DNA of 64,000 nucleotides from the NCBI GenBank assembly GCA_004210455.1, contig SEFA01000025.1:1-64000 (forward strand), in the 5' to 3' direction. A program made the translations under genes and the position numbers. Below, piece after piece: positions 35,557 to 44,541 of this stretch (position 1 is the first letter of the stretch; each line of letters opens with the position of its first letter). This DNA is from Rubrivivax sp. (lineage in GTDB: Bacteria > Pseudomonadota > Gammaproteobacteria > Burkholderiales > Burkholderiaceae_C). A model generated the notes under the pieces. The model was not told where the DNA came from. It saw only the letters and a program-made list of their open reading frames with translations, and did no database searches.

Positions 35557-36867
35557 ATGTCCGCCCCTTCCGGCTTGTCGCTGCGCGCCCGCCTCTTCCT
35601 GGTGCTGGGCCTGGCGCTCGCGTTGGTCGCGGCCTCCGCGCTGCTGGGGTGGTGGCAGTCGCAGCGGCTCGCCGGCATCGCGAAGTCGCTGTATGAGGAC
35701 CGCCTCGTCCCCGTCGACCTGCTGCGGGAACTCGAGCACACGCTGGGCGCTCATCAACTGGGCGCGCTGGTGACGGCCCAGACGCAACAGCCCGACGCCG
35801 TCAAGATGGAGGACGCGGGTCGTCGTCTCGCCGATTCGACCCGCCAGCTCTGGACCCGCTACCTCGCCACCCGCATGTCGCCGGCCGAGCGGGGCCTGAT
35901 CGCCCGCACGCAGCCGCTGCTCGACCAGCTCTGGGCCGCGCTCGATGCGAACCGGCCGCCCACGCCGGACACGCTGCGCGAGCTCAACCAGCGCCGCCTC
36001 GCCACGATGCGCATGCTCGACGAGCTGATCGCGTTCCAGCTCAGCCAGGCCAGCGTCGACACCGAACGCGCCCAGCAGACCGCCACCGAAGCCGCGCACC
36101 TCGGCCTGCTGCTGGTGCTGCTGACCGGCGGACTGTGCAGCGTGGTCGTCTGCACCGTGTGGACCCGCTACGACGACGAACGCCGCCTCGGCCAGGCGTC
36201 GCGCGAGCGGCTGCAGCGGCTCTATGTCGCGTTGTCTCAGACCAACCAGCTGATCGTGCGCCGCGAGGCCGACGCCTTCGACGATCCGCGCGCTGAACAG
36301 CGCCTGTTCGAAGGCCTGTGCCGCATCTGCGTCGAGACCGGCCACGCCCGCTTCGCGGCGGTGGTGCTGGCTGACGGCGACCACTTCGAGCGCGTCGCGG
36401 AGCACGGCCCCGCCGACCGCCTGATGCCGGGCGCGCCCAGGCAATGGACCCGCGGTGCCCCCTTCGCGCGCAGCTCGATGGCGACGCGCGCCATCCTTGA
36501 AGGCAGGCACCAGGTCAGCAACCATGCGCTGGAAGACCCGACGCTGGCCGCGTCCGGCGCGCCGCTGATCCCGCCCGGCGTCGAGTCGATGGCGGCCTTC
36601 CCGCTGCGCCGCGGCGGCGAGGTCGTGGGCGCGATCAGCCTGCTCGCCGGAGAACGCGGCTACTTCGATCCGCAGGTGCTCGGATTGATGGACGAGATGG
36701 CCGGCGACCTGTCCTTCGCGCTCGACCACCTGCGGCGCGAACGCGACCAGGCCCGTGAACTCGAAGGCCTGCGCGATGCGCTGCGTCGCCAGGAGTACGG
36801 CCTGGTCGAGACGACGACGCCGGCGGCGTTCCGGCCGCCGATGCCGCCTCCGACGCCGACGCGATAG
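35557..36867 (+). CDS. membrane sensor protein with periplasmic four-helix domain and GAF domain
   Basis: 436 residues. Helix 1 (LFLVLGLALALVAASALLGW, about 13-32), a helical periplasmic region of about 140 residues resembling the 4HB_MCP sensor fold, helix 2 (HLGLLLVLLTGGLCSVVVC), then a cytoplasmic GAF domain (about 220-395; FEGLCRICVETGHARFAAVV, MAAFPLRRGGEVVGAISLLA). There is no kinase, GGDEF or methyl-accepting signalling domain after it; the protein ends in a short coiled coil and a Pro-rich tail. It therefore looks like a sensor without an output domain, or an adaptor. ATG at 35557 chosen because it places the first helix normally. Confidence 0.8.
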   Translation: MSAPSGLSLRARLFLVLGLALALVAASALLGWWQSQRLAGIAKSLYEDRLVPVDLLRELEHTLGAHQLGALVTAQTQQPDAVKMEDAGRRLADSTRQLWTRYLATRMSPAERGLIARTQPLLDQLWAALDANRPPTPDTLRELNQRRLATMRMLDELIAFQLSQASVDTERAQQTATEAAHLGLLLVLLTGGLCSVVVCTVWTRYDDERRLGQASRERLQRLYVALSQTNQLIVRREADAFDDPRAEQRLFEGLCRICVETGHARFAAVVLADGDHFERVAEHGPADRLMPGAPRQWTRGAPFARSSMATRAILEGRHQVSNHALEDPTLAASGAPLIPPGVESMAAFPLRRGGEVVGAISLLAGERGYFDPQVLGLMDEMAGDLSFALDHLRRERDQARELEGLRDALRRQEYGLVETTTPAAFRPPMPPPTPTR

Positions 36868-36889
36868 CGGCCTGCGGCAGAATCGCCGG

Positions 36890-37456
36890 ATGCAACTGAT
36901 CAGTCTGAACACGGCCCGCGCTGAACCCCTGCTCATCAACGGGCAGTCGGTGATGACCGGCATCCGCAAGCAGCCGGTAGACGGCGCGCTCGAAGTGCGT
37001 CCGCTGGGCCTCGACGGCGATGAGCAGGCCGATCCCAGCGTCCACGGCGGACTGTCCAAGGCGGTCTACGCCTACCCGAGCGAACACTACGCCTTCTGGC
37101 GCACCGTGCGCGCGCAGGCGCAGGTCGCAGGCTGGGACGACGCGCTGCCCTGGGGCGCGATGGGCGAGAACCTGTCGATCGCCGGCCTCGCCGAGAACGA
37201 CGCCTGGATCGGCGACGTGCTGGTCTTCCCCGACTGCGAACTCGCCGTCAGCGAGCCGCGTTACCCCTGCTTCAAGTTCAACGCGGTGATGGGATTCAAC
37301 AAGGCCGCGAAGATGATGACGCAGAGCGGCTGGTGCGGCTTCTACCTCGCGGTGAGGCAGCCCGGCACGATCCAGGCCGGACAGTCCTTCACCGTCCGCC
37401 CCGGCCCGCGCGAAGTCTCCGTCGCGGAGATCTTCCGGGCCAAGACGAATCGCTGA
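36890..37456 (+). CDS. MOSC domain protein (YiiM-like)
   Basis: 188-residue MOSC (molybdenum cofactor sulfurase C-terminal) domain protein. Supporting segments are VRPLGLDGDEQADPSVHGGL with the SVHGG substrate-site motif, GAMGENLS and PRYPCFKFNAVMG with the conserved Cys. Members such as YiiM and YcbX are linked to reduction of N-hydroxylated compounds via Moco, an established but family-level role. The ATG at 36890 starts the family-typical region; the longer open frame overlaps the GAF gene. It converges with the old-yellow-enzyme gene, stops four bases apart. Confidence 0.88.
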   Translation: MQLISLNTARAEPLLINGQSVMTGIRKQPVDGALEVRPLGLDGDEQADPSVHGGLSKAVYAYPSEHYAFWRTVRAQAQVAGWDDALPWGAMGENLSIAGLAENDAWIGDVLVFPDCELAVSEPRYPCFKFNAVMGFNKAAKMMTQSGWCGFYLAVRQPGTIQAGQSFTVRPGPREVSVAEIFRAKTNR

Positions 37457-37460
37457 CGCT

Positions 37461-38537
37461 TCAATCCGCCAGCGCCGGATAGTCGGTGTAGCCTTCCGCG
37501 CCACCGCCGTACATCGTCGCCGAGTGCGCCTTCTGCAGCGGCGCGTTCAGCTTCAGTCGACGCACCAGGTCGGGATTCGAGATGAAGCTGCGACCGAAGG
37601 CCACCGCGTCCGCATGCCCCTTGGCGACGGCATCGATCGCCATCTCGCGGGTGTAGCCGTTGTTGGCGATGTAGACGCCCTTGAAGCGCTCACGCAGCGC
37701 GTCGTAGTCGAACGGCGCCACATCGCGCGGACCGCCGGTGTGCCCTTCGATGACATGCAGGAAGGCCAGCTTCATCGGCGACAGCTGCTCCACGACATGG
37801 TTGAAGAGCTTCTGCGCGTCGCTGTCCTGACCCGCGTCGTTGACCGGCGTGACCGGCGACAGGCGCAGGCCGGTGCGGTCGGCGCCGATCGCGCCGGCGA
37901 TGGCCGTCATCACCTCGAGCAGCAGGCGCGCGCGGTTCTCGATGGATCCGCCGTAGGCGTCCGTGCGGTCGTTGATGCTGTCGCGCAGGAACTGGTCCAG
38001 CAGATAGCCGTTGGCGCCGTGCACCTCGACGGCGTCGAAGCCTGCCGCCATCGCCGCCTTCGCCGCATGGACGTAGGACTCGATGACGCCGGGCAGTTCC
38101 TCCAGCGTCAGCGCGCGCGGCGCGGCGACGTCGACGAAGCCGTCCTTGGTGAAGGTCTTGCTGTTGGCCTGGCGGTCCGTCGCCGACAAGGGCTTGGCGC
38201 CGCCCGGCTGGAAGTCGGCGTGGGAGATGCGACCCACGTGCCACAGCTGCACGGCGATCTTGCCGCCGGCCTGGTGGACGGCGTCCGTCACCTGCTTCCA
38301 GGCGGCGATCTGTTCGGGCGAGTGGATCCCGGGCGTGTCGAGGTAGCCCTGGCCCTGCTGCGTGATCTGGGCGCCCTCGCTGATGATCAGGCCGGCGCTG
38401 GCGCGCTGACGGTAGTACTCGACCGCGAGCGGTCCCGGCACCAGGCCGACGGAGCGGTTGCGCGTGAGCGGCGCCATGACGATGCGGTTGGCCAGCGAGA
38501 CGGCGCCGACTTGCAGGGGATCGAAGAGACTGGGCAT
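37461..38537 (-). CDS. nemA: alkene reductase, old yellow enzyme family (NemA-like)
   Basis: 358-residue FMN-dependent OYE. The barrel start LFDPLQVGAVSLANRIVMAPL, FMN-site LWHVGRISH, catalytic/substrate region VEVHGANGYLLDQFLRDSIN (His/Asn pair) and the C-terminal FGRSFISNPDLVRR phosphate loop are all present. It reduces activated C=C bonds and nitro compounds such as N-ethylmaleimide with NADPH. It appears to be a single-gene unit; no TetR-type NemR-like regulator is adjacent. Confidence 0.95.
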   Translation of the reverse strand: MPSLFDPLQVGAVSLANRIVMAPLTRNRSVGLVPGPLAVEYYRQRASAGLIISEGAQITQQGQGYLDTPGIHSPEQIAAWKQVTDAVHQAGGKIAVQLWHVGRISHADFQPGGAKPLSATDRQANSKTFTKDGFVDVAAPRALTLEELPGVIESYVHAAKAAMAAGFDAVEVHGANGYLLDQFLRDSINDRTDAYGGSIENRARLLLEVMTAIAGAIGADRTGLRLSPVTPVNDAGQDSDAQKLFNHVVEQLSPMKLAFLHVIEGHTGGPRDVAPFDYDALRERFKGVYIANNGYTREMAIDAVAKGHADAVAFGRSFISNPDLVRRLKLNAPLQKAHSATMYGGGAEGYTDYPALAD

Positions 38538-38786
38538 GAGGATGTCGAGGAGGCAGGTGAAGGTGGATGGCGTCCGGCGGGAGGCCGGACCAGGATGGGA
38601 CGCAGCTTAGCGACCGGATCCGGCCTTCGCAGCGCCTAGGCGACAGCCCGGACGCCGGCTGGGGCCTTGCGCGGCCTTCACGGCCGGTCCGTAACGCTTG
38701 GCTACACTCGCCCGGCTGCCGGGGGGCGTCGTCCCTGCCTGTGTGCGGCATGCCCTCCTCCACCGCCCCGACACGGGAGCCTGTCG

Positions 38787-40010
38787 ATGCCCTCTGGTTC
38801 CTCGCTCTCCTCGCTTGAAACCCGGCTGCGCGCGCCGCTCGCCGACACGGGCCGCCGACGCCTGCTGCACGTCGGTGCCGCGGCGGCGCTGTCGCACGGG
38901 CTGCTGCCGGTCCAGGCCCAGCGAGGCGGCGCCTCGGGCGCCGTGATGCACGTCGGCCCGGACCATCCGGTGAAGACGCTGGCGGCGGCCGCGTCGCAGG
39001 CGAAGCCGGGCATGACGATCGAGGTGCAGGCCGGCGATTACATCGGCGACGTCGCCGCGTGGCCGCAGGACGACCTCACGCTGCGCGCCGTCGGCGGCCG
39101 CGTGCGGATGCTCGCCAAGGGCGCGCACGCGCAGGGCAAGGGGATCTTCGTCACGAGCGGCAAGCGCCTGACGATCGAGGGCTTCGACTTCGTCGGGGCG
39201 CGCGTGCCGGACCGCAACGGCGCGGGCATCCGCCTGGAGCGCGGCTCGCTGACGCTGCGCGACTGCCGCTTCCAGGACAACGAGAACGGCCTGCTGTCGA
39301 GCAACGACGGGAGCATCGAGCTGCGCATCGAAGGCTGCGACTTCGGTCCGATCGCGCCCGGCGAGGGTCGGACGCACAACTGCTATGTCGGCGCGATCGC
39401 CAAGTTCTCGGTGGTCGGGAGCTACTTCCACCACGGCGCGTCGGGCCATCTGCTGAAGTCCCGCGCGGCGATGAACCACATCTTCTACAACCGCCTGACC
39501 GACGAGACCGGCCGGTCGAGCTTCGAGCTCGAGTTCCCCAGCGGCGGCGTCGCGCTGGTCATGGGCAACGTGATCCAGCAGAGTCCGTCGAGCGAGAACT
39601 ACCACCTGATCGCGTACGGCAGCGAGGGCTTGTCCCAACGGCGCAACGAGCTGCACCTGATCAACAACACGCTGGTCGACCGACGCCAGGCCGGTGGGGT
39701 CTACCTGCGCATGGCGAAGCAGGCGCAGAAGCTGCGGTTGATCAACAACCTGCTGTGCGGCAAGCACGAACTGCCGGCGGGCCCCGACCGCGAGCAGCAC
39801 CACAACTACTTCGTCGAACTGGACAGCTTCGTCGACGCGGACGGCTACGACTTCCGCCTCCGGCCGGACTCGCCGTTGATCGGCCGCGCGGTGGACGCGG
39901 GCGCGGTCGATGGACAGGTGCTCAAGCCGGCGATGCAGTACCAGCATCCGTGCGGACTCAAGGACGTGCCCGCGGGGACGGCGTATTCGCCGGGGGCGTT
40001 TCAGGTGTGA
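38787..40010 (+). CDS. exported right-handed parallel beta-helix protein
   Basis: 407 residues. The N-terminus has a twin-arginine-like stretch (DTGRRRLLHVGAAAALSHGL) and cleavage near VQAQRG, so Tat or Sec export is likely. The rest is a repeating beta-helix pattern (LTIEGFDFVGARVPDRNGAG, LTLRDCRFQDNENGLLSSND, LRLINNLLCG), as in pectate-lyase-like and NosD/CASH proteins. Catalytic residues are not identifiable and the substrate is unknown, most likely a carbohydrate. GGGAG precedes the ATG at 38787; the open frame extends upstream but is unlikely to be translated. Confidence 0.8.
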   Translation: MPSGSSLSSLETRLRAPLADTGRRRLLHVGAAAALSHGLLPVQAQRGGASGAVMHVGPDHPVKTLAAAASQAKPGMTIEVQAGDYIGDVAAWPQDDLTLRAVGGRVRMLAKGAHAQGKGIFVTSGKRLTIEGFDFVGARVPDRNGAGIRLERGSLTLRDCRFQDNENGLLSSNDGSIELRIEGCDFGPIAPGEGRTHNCYVGAIAKFSVVGSYFHHGASGHLLKSRAAMNHIFYNRLTDETGRSSFELEFPSGGVALVMGNVIQQSPSSENYHLIAYGSEGLSQRRNELHLINNTLVDRRQAGGVYLRMAKQAQKLRLINNLLCGKHELPAGPDREQHHNYFVELDSFVDADGYDFRLRPDSPLIGRAVDAGAVDGQVLKPAMQYQHPCGLKDVPAGTAYSPGAFQV

Positions 40011-40203
40011 TCCATCTGCCTCTTCGCCTCGCGCTCCGCAGCGAGTTCGGCGTTCCGGACGACGTCGACGTGCTGGACGCTCGCGATGATGGCATCGAAA
40101 TGACCACCTTGGCCTTCCGCAAGCTCCGCGCCAGAAGCCTGATGCCTGGGATTGGCTACCCCATCGGGGGAGCGATGGCCGGGGGCGCGCTACAGTCCTG
40201 CCC

Positions 40204-41058
40204 ATGCTCGCTTACCGACACGCCTTCCACGCCGGCAACCATGCCGACGTGCTCAAACACCTGGTATTGGCCGAGGTCCTCCGCTACATGGCGGAAAAGG
40301 ACAAGCCCTACACCCTGGTGGACACCCATGCCGGCGCCGGCGGCTACGCCCTGGACGGCCGCTATGCCCAGAAGAACGCCGAGCATGCCGGCGGCATTGC
40401 CGCGCTCTACGCGCGCAAGGATCTGCCCGAACCGCTGCAGCAGTACGTGCAGCTGGTGCACGACTTCAATCCCGGCAAGAAGCTCGAGCAGTACCCCGGC
40501 TCACCGGCCATCTCGCGCATGCTGATGCGCTTCGACGACCGCCTGCGCTGCTACGAGCTGCACGGCACCGATCACCGCATCCTCGCCAGTTACCTCGAGG
40601 ACCGCGCCAACACGCAGGTCCTGCAGCAGGACGGCTTCGCGTCGCTGAAGGCGGAGCTGCCGCCGCCGTCGCGCCGCGGCGTCGTGCTGATGGATCCGTC
40701 CTACGAGATCAAGGCCGACTACGGCAAGGTCGTCGCCGCGCTGCGCGAGGGGCTGCAACGCTTCGCCGACGGCACGTTCGCGATCTGGTATCCGCAGCTG
40801 CAGACCGTCGAGTCCGCGCAACTCGTGCAGCGTCTGAAGTCCGCCTCCGAGCCCGTGGCCAAGAAGGGCTGGCTGCACGTGCGCCTGACCGTCACCCAGG
40901 CCGACGAGCGCGGCTTCGGCATGATGGGCAGCGGCATGTTCGTCGTGAATCCGCCCTTCGTGCTGCACGACAAGCTGGCCGAATGCCTGCCCACGCTCGT
41001 GGACACGCTCGGCCAGTACGACGACGCCAACTACCTGCTGGAGCAGCAGAGCGCTTGA
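40204..41058 (+). CDS. rlmJ: 23S rRNA (adenine(2030)-N6)-methyltransferase
   Basis: 284-residue RlmJ. MLAYRHAFHAGNHADVLKHL at the start is the family signature, followed by the SAM-binding VDTHAGAGGYALDG and the catalytic MDPSYEIK (DPPY-like) motif. Length matches E. coli RlmJ (280). It N6-methylates A2030 of 23S rRNA. The 190 bases upstream contain no convincing gene; a 33-codon minus-strand stretch there is discussed under rejected items. Confidence 0.96.
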   Translation: MLAYRHAFHAGNHADVLKHLVLAEVLRYMAEKDKPYTLVDTHAGAGGYALDGRYAQKNAEHAGGIAALYARKDLPEPLQQYVQLVHDFNPGKKLEQYPGSPAISRMLMRFDDRLRCYELHGTDHRILASYLEDRANTQVLQQDGFASLKAELPPPSRRGVVLMDPSYEIKADYGKVVAALREGLQRFADGTFAIWYPQLQTVESAQLVQRLKSASEPVAKKGWLHVRLTVTQADERGFGMMGSGMFVVNPPFVLHDKLAECLPTLVDTLGQYDDANYLLEQQSA

Positions 41059-41183
41059 GCGCGGCTCTGCGAAGTGCTCAGCCGGAGCAGCGGATGCCGG
41101 TGCCCCCGGGAGCGAATTCCGAGCGGCGAGGAGGAGATTGAGCTCCCGGGGGCAGCGGCCTCCGCTGCGATCGCCGTCCTCGC

Positions 41184-41825
41184 TCAATGCCCGACGGTGA
41201 AGCGCCGGCGGATGTGCTGCGGACGCTCCAGCTCGTCGACGATCGCCACCGCCAGGTCGGCGGTCGAGATGTGCGCGGGGCCGTCGGCGTCCATCACCGG
41301 CGTGTCCAGGCTGACGCGGTAGCTGCCGCGGCGCTCGCCCGGTTCCAGATGGGGCGCGGGCGACAGGAAGGTCCAGTCCAGCGACGACTCCAGGCGGATC
41401 AGGTTCAGCGCTTCGCGCGCGGCCAGCGCGCCCTGCTTCCACTGGTCCGGGAACTCTGGCAGATCGACGATCTGCACGCCCGGCGCCGCGTACAGGCTGC
41501 CGGCGCCGCCGACCACCAGCAGGCGCTTCACACCGGCGCGCTTCACGCCGTCGTAGATCGCGCGGGTGCCTTCCAGGAACTCGGTGTGGATGTCCGCCAC
41601 CGACCAACCCGGGTTGTAGGCGCTGACGACCGCGTCGACGCCTTCCACCGCGGCCGCCACCTGGCCCGACTGCTTCGCGTCCGCCTTCACCACGGTGAGC
41701 CCGGCGCGGGCGTCCAGCTTGGCCGGATCGCGCGCCAGGGCCACGACCTCGTGACCGCGGGACAGCAGTTCCTTGAGCACTTCCTTGCCGACGAAGCCGG
41801 TCGGTCCGATCAGGGCGACTTTCAT
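41184..41825 (-). CDS. NAD(P)-binding oxidoreductase-like protein (SDR a5/NmrA-like)
   Basis: 213-residue Rossmann protein. MKVALIGPTGFVGKEVLKEL carries the GxxGxxG nucleotide site; VVVSAYNPG-type and KRLLVVGGAGSLY segments are typical of atypical SDRs (YwnB/SDR_a5). No YxxxK catalytic pair is obvious, so it may act as a reductase or redox sensor; the substrate is unknown. It is divergent from a LysR regulator 150 bases away that probably controls it. The start is the ATG at 41825; upstream continuation of the frame is antisense to the regulator. Confidence 0.88.
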   Translation of the reverse strand: MKVALIGPTGFVGKEVLKELLSRGHEVVALARDPAKLDARAGLTVVKADAKQSGQVAAAVEGVDAVVSAYNPGWSVADIHTEFLEGTRAIYDGVKRAGVKRLLVVGGAGSLYAAPGVQIVDLPEFPDQWKQGALAAREALNLIRLESSLDWTFLSPAPHLEPGERRGSYRVSLDTPVMDADGPAHISTADLAVAIVDELERPQHIRRRFTVGH

Positions 41826-41975
41826 GAGAATTCCTTTCGAGGGGTTCCGGGGGAGGCCGGGAGATTCCGGGACAGCGACGGGATGTCGCGATGGAGTGGA
41901 CTGTAGAAACTTCACAATCCCCGCAGAAGTCCTCAGAATGCGAGTCCATTCTTTAGACGATCTACACAATCCCCG

Positions 41976-42887
41976 ATGCTGGACCAACTCCGCCGGATGG
42001 CCGTGCTGGCGACCGTCGTCGAACAGGGCAGCCTGGTCGCGGCGGCCCGGCAGCTCCAGACCACGACCTCCGCCGTCAGCCAGCAGCTGCGCGCGCTGGA
42101 GCGCGACATGGGCGTGACGCTGCTGCACCGCTCGACGCGCCGCATCGGCCTCACGCCCGCCGGCGAGCGCTTCGTCCAGGGCTGCCAGGCGATGCTCGCC
42201 GCCGCGCGCGACGCGCAGACCCAGCTCCACCATCTTCGCGACGCGCCCGAAGGCGAACTGCGCATCAGCGCGCCCGTCGGCGCGGCGCGGCAGATCGGGC
42301 CGGCGCTGGCGCCGCTGCTGACGGCGAATCCGGGGTTGAGCCTGCATCTGGAGGTGGACGACGGTTTCACCGACCTGGTCGCCAAACGCATCGACCTGGC
42401 CGTGCGCTTCGGCCGCCTGCCCGACAGCAGCTGGGTCGCGCAGCGCATCGGGCAGCGGACGGTCGGCCTGTACGCCGCGCCCGCCTATCTGGCGCGCCGC
42501 GGCGTCCCCACGTCGATGTCGGACCTCACCCGGCACGACTGGGTGTTCCTGCGCTCCGACACCGGCGGGATGCGCAGCCTCTCGCTGGTCGGCCCCGAGG
42601 GGCGCGAAGAGGTGCTGCGCGTCAGCCCGCGCGCGAGCAGCAACAACCAGCTCAGCCTGCAACAGTTCTGCGAGGCGGGCATCGGCCTGGCGCTGCTGAG
42701 CGCCGAGGATGTCGACGAGTCGCTGGCGCAGGGTCGGCTGTTGCCGCTGCTGCCGGGCTGGTCGCTGCCGACGCTGCCGGTCTACGTGATGACGCCGCAG
42801 CGCGACGCGCAGCCGGCGAAGGTCCGCCATGCCATCGACGCGCTGCGCCCTGCCTTCGGGGGAATCCGAAGCGAGGGTCAGGCCTGA
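41976..42887 (+). CDS. LysR-family transcriptional regulator
   Basis: 303-residue LysR of the CrgA/AaeR branch, a full-length member. Helix-turn-helix ARQLQTTTSAVSQQLRALER (about residues 24-43) and effector motifs LDLAVRFGRLPDSSW-type and CEAGIGLALLSAEDV are visible. It sits divergent to the SDR-like gene, the usual arrangement for this subtype. Its stop codon lies inside a 16-bp perfect palindrome (42875-42890). Confidence 0.92.
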   Translation: MLDQLRRMAVLATVVEQGSLVAAARQLQTTTSAVSQQLRALERDMGVTLLHRSTRRIGLTPAGERFVQGCQAMLAAARDAQTQLHHLRDAPEGELRISAPVGAARQIGPALAPLLTANPGLSLHLEVDDGFTDLVAKRIDLAVRFGRLPDSSWVAQRIGQRTVGLYAAPAYLARRGVPTSMSDLTRHDWVFLRSDTGGMRSLSLVGPEGREEVLRVSPRASSNNQLSLQQFCEAGIGLALLSAEDVDESLAQGRLLPLLPGWSLPTLPVYVMTPQRDAQPAKVRHAIDALRPAFGGIRSEGQA

Positions 42888-42890
42888 CCC
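42875..42890. repeat. 16-bp perfect palindrome GGGTCAGG/CCTGACCC
   Basis: The palindrome spans the LysR stop codon. Its GGGTCAG core is the same as that of the 71-bp inverted repeat at 21490-21560, so it may be another relic of one repeat family. It could alternatively act as a weak terminator hairpin, though no T-run follows. Confidence 0.45.
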
Positions 42891-42927
42891 CCATGATCCC
42901 ATCACCGTGCGCCGCTACATTTCTCCG

Positions 42928-43602
42928 ATGCCGTTGAGTCAAGCCACCTGGGCCCGCGTCGTCCCCTTCGCCCTCTTCATGCTGCTGCTGGCGCTGCGGG
43001 GCGCCTTGCCCGAGCAGAACGCCCTGGGCCTCGATCCGCGCTGGATCTACGCGCTGAACCTCGTGGTGGTCGGCGGTGCGCTGGCCTGGTTCTGGCGCGG
43101 CTACGGGGAGTTCGATCGCCAGAACCGCCCGAGCCTGCGCGAGGCCGGCCTGGCCGTCGCCGTCGGGCTGATCGTCTTCGGGCTGTGGATCCACCTCGAT
43201 GCGCCGTGGATGCAGCTCGGCGAGGCGACCGCCGCCTTCGTGCCGATGACGGCGGACGGCCGCGTCGACTGGCCGCTGATCGCGATCCGCTGGCTCGGAG
43301 CGACCTTGATCGTGCCGGTGATGGAGGAGCTTTTCTGGCGCAGCTTCCTGATGCGCTGGATCGCGAGCCCGCAGTTCGAGACGGTCGATCCGCGCGCGGC
43401 CGGTCTGCGCGCGCTGGTGCTGTCGACCTTCGTCTTCATGCTCGCGCACACGCTGTGGCTCGCGGCGATCGTGGCCGGCGCGGCCTACGCGTGGCTCTAC
43501 ATCCGCACCGGCAAGCTGTGGTGCGCCGTCATCGCGCATGCGGTGACCAACGGCGTGCTCGGCCTCTGGGTCGTCTACAGCGGGCGCTGGGAATTCTGGT
43601 GA
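42928..43602 (+). CDS. CPBP-family intramembrane protease (CAAX prenyl protease-related)
   Basis: 224-residue inner-membrane protein with about six helices. The Abi/CPBP motifs are PVMEELFWRSFLMRW (EExxxR, about residues 130-145), FVFMLAHTLW (FxxxH) and IAHAVTNGVLGLW (HxxxN/D). The N-terminus WARVVPFALFMLLLALRG and overall layout resemble the 'CAAX prenyl protease-related' proteins that co-occur with exosortase/PEP-CTERM systems. A PEP-CTERM protein is encoded at 56140. ATG at 42928 chosen; GTG at 42907 would add seven residues. Confidence 0.85.
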   Translation: MPLSQATWARVVPFALFMLLLALRGALPEQNALGLDPRWIYALNLVVVGGALAWFWRGYGEFDRQNRPSLREAGLAVAVGLIVFGLWIHLDAPWMQLGEATAAFVPMTADGRVDWPLIAIRWLGATLIVPVMEELFWRSFLMRWIASPQFETVDPRAAGLRALVLSTFVFMLAHTLWLAAIVAGAAYAWLYIRTGKLWCAVIAHAVTNGVLGLWVVYSGRWEFW

Positions 43603-43614
43603 TCCGTCCGCCGC

Positions 43615-44379
43615 TCAGCGCTTGAGCGCCTTCGTCACGGCCGCCGGCCGCTGCAGGTGCTTGAAGCGCTCGAACAGCCAGCAGCGCATGCCCATCACGA
43701 GCGTGAACTGACGCTTCTCCTCGTCGGGCAGCTTCTGGTCGAGCAGATGCTGACGCGCGAAGTCCTCGGCGACGCGCTGCAGCCGGTCGCGCAGCTCGCG
43801 CGCCATGCCCGGGCTCAGCTGGCCGTGGACCAGCATCAGCAGTTCCGCATCGTTGTCGAAACCGCCGGCGAAGAAGTCCTGCATGACGTGCTCGCGGAAG
43901 AAGGCCATCACCGGACCCTGCGGCCGCCAGCGGAAGGTCTTGGCGACCTGCAGCCGGTAGCGGTTCAGCGGCCGCAGCTCGATGATGCCCAGCCGGTCCA
44001 GCTGCGCCAGCGCGCGCGTCACGTCCGCCTCGCCCATCCGGTAGGTCGCGACGATCTGCTCGAAGCTCCACTGGCTCAGGCAGCAGAGGGCGGTCAGCAG
44101 CAGCTTCTCGTCGGCGACGACCTCTCGCTCCTGCTGCAGCGTCAGCTCGCTGCGCAGCGCGGTCGACTGAGCCAGGCGCTGCGACAGCTCCGCGAAGTCG
44201 GTCTTCAGCACGCGGCAGATCTCGTCGATGCGCGACAGCGGCATCTCGCCGCCCGACGCGAACATGCGCTTCACGCTGGACTCCGACAGGTCCAGCGCCG
44301 TCGCCAGCTGCGCGTAGCTGATGCCGGACTGCTTCAGCTCGGCCTTGATGAGATCGATGAGGGATTGCGTGCTCGCCAT
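43615..44379 (-). CDS. XRE-family helix-turn-helix transcriptional regulator
   Basis: 254-residue protein with an N-terminal Cro/cI-type helix-turn-helix (KQSGISYAQLATALDLSESS, about residues 16-35, VKRMFASGG), then a long helical region with a second winged-helix-like segment (FEQIVATYRMGEADVTRALA). No sensor or peptidase domain is recognised. It is convergent with the CPBP protease gene (12-base gap) and divergent from the amidohydrolase gene at 44542. The target is unknown. Confidence 0.85.
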   Translation of the reverse strand: MASTQSLIDLIKAELKQSGISYAQLATALDLSESSVKRMFASGGEMPLSRIDEICRVLKTDFAELSQRLAQSTALRSELTLQQEREVVADEKLLLTALCCLSQWSFEQIVATYRMGEADVTRALAQLDRLGIIELRPLNRYRLQVAKTFRWRPQGPVMAFFREHVMQDFFAGGFDNDAELLMLVHGQLSPGMARELRDRLQRVAEDFARQHLLDQKLPDEEKRQFTLVMGMRCWLFERFKHLQRPAAVTKALKR

Positions 44380-44541
44380 GGGGGCGGACGTTAGCGCAAG
44401 TCGTCGGCATCATGCCCGTCCGCCGGGTGTCGGGATTCGAGACCGTCAGGCGCGCGCCCCGACACTGCGGAGGAAGAAGCACCTCGCAGCCGGGACGCTT
44501 CCCGACCATCGCACCCGTTCCAACTTCCACGGGTGCCGACC

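Noticed and set aside
40018-40110. Minus-strand stretch reading FDAIIASVQHVDVVRNAEL with high GC at third positions, ending at TGA before the beta-helix gene's stop
   Set aside because: Only about 33 codons look coding, no start codon or ribosome-binding site is found, and similarity to any family is not evident. It might be a gene remnant but cannot be supported.
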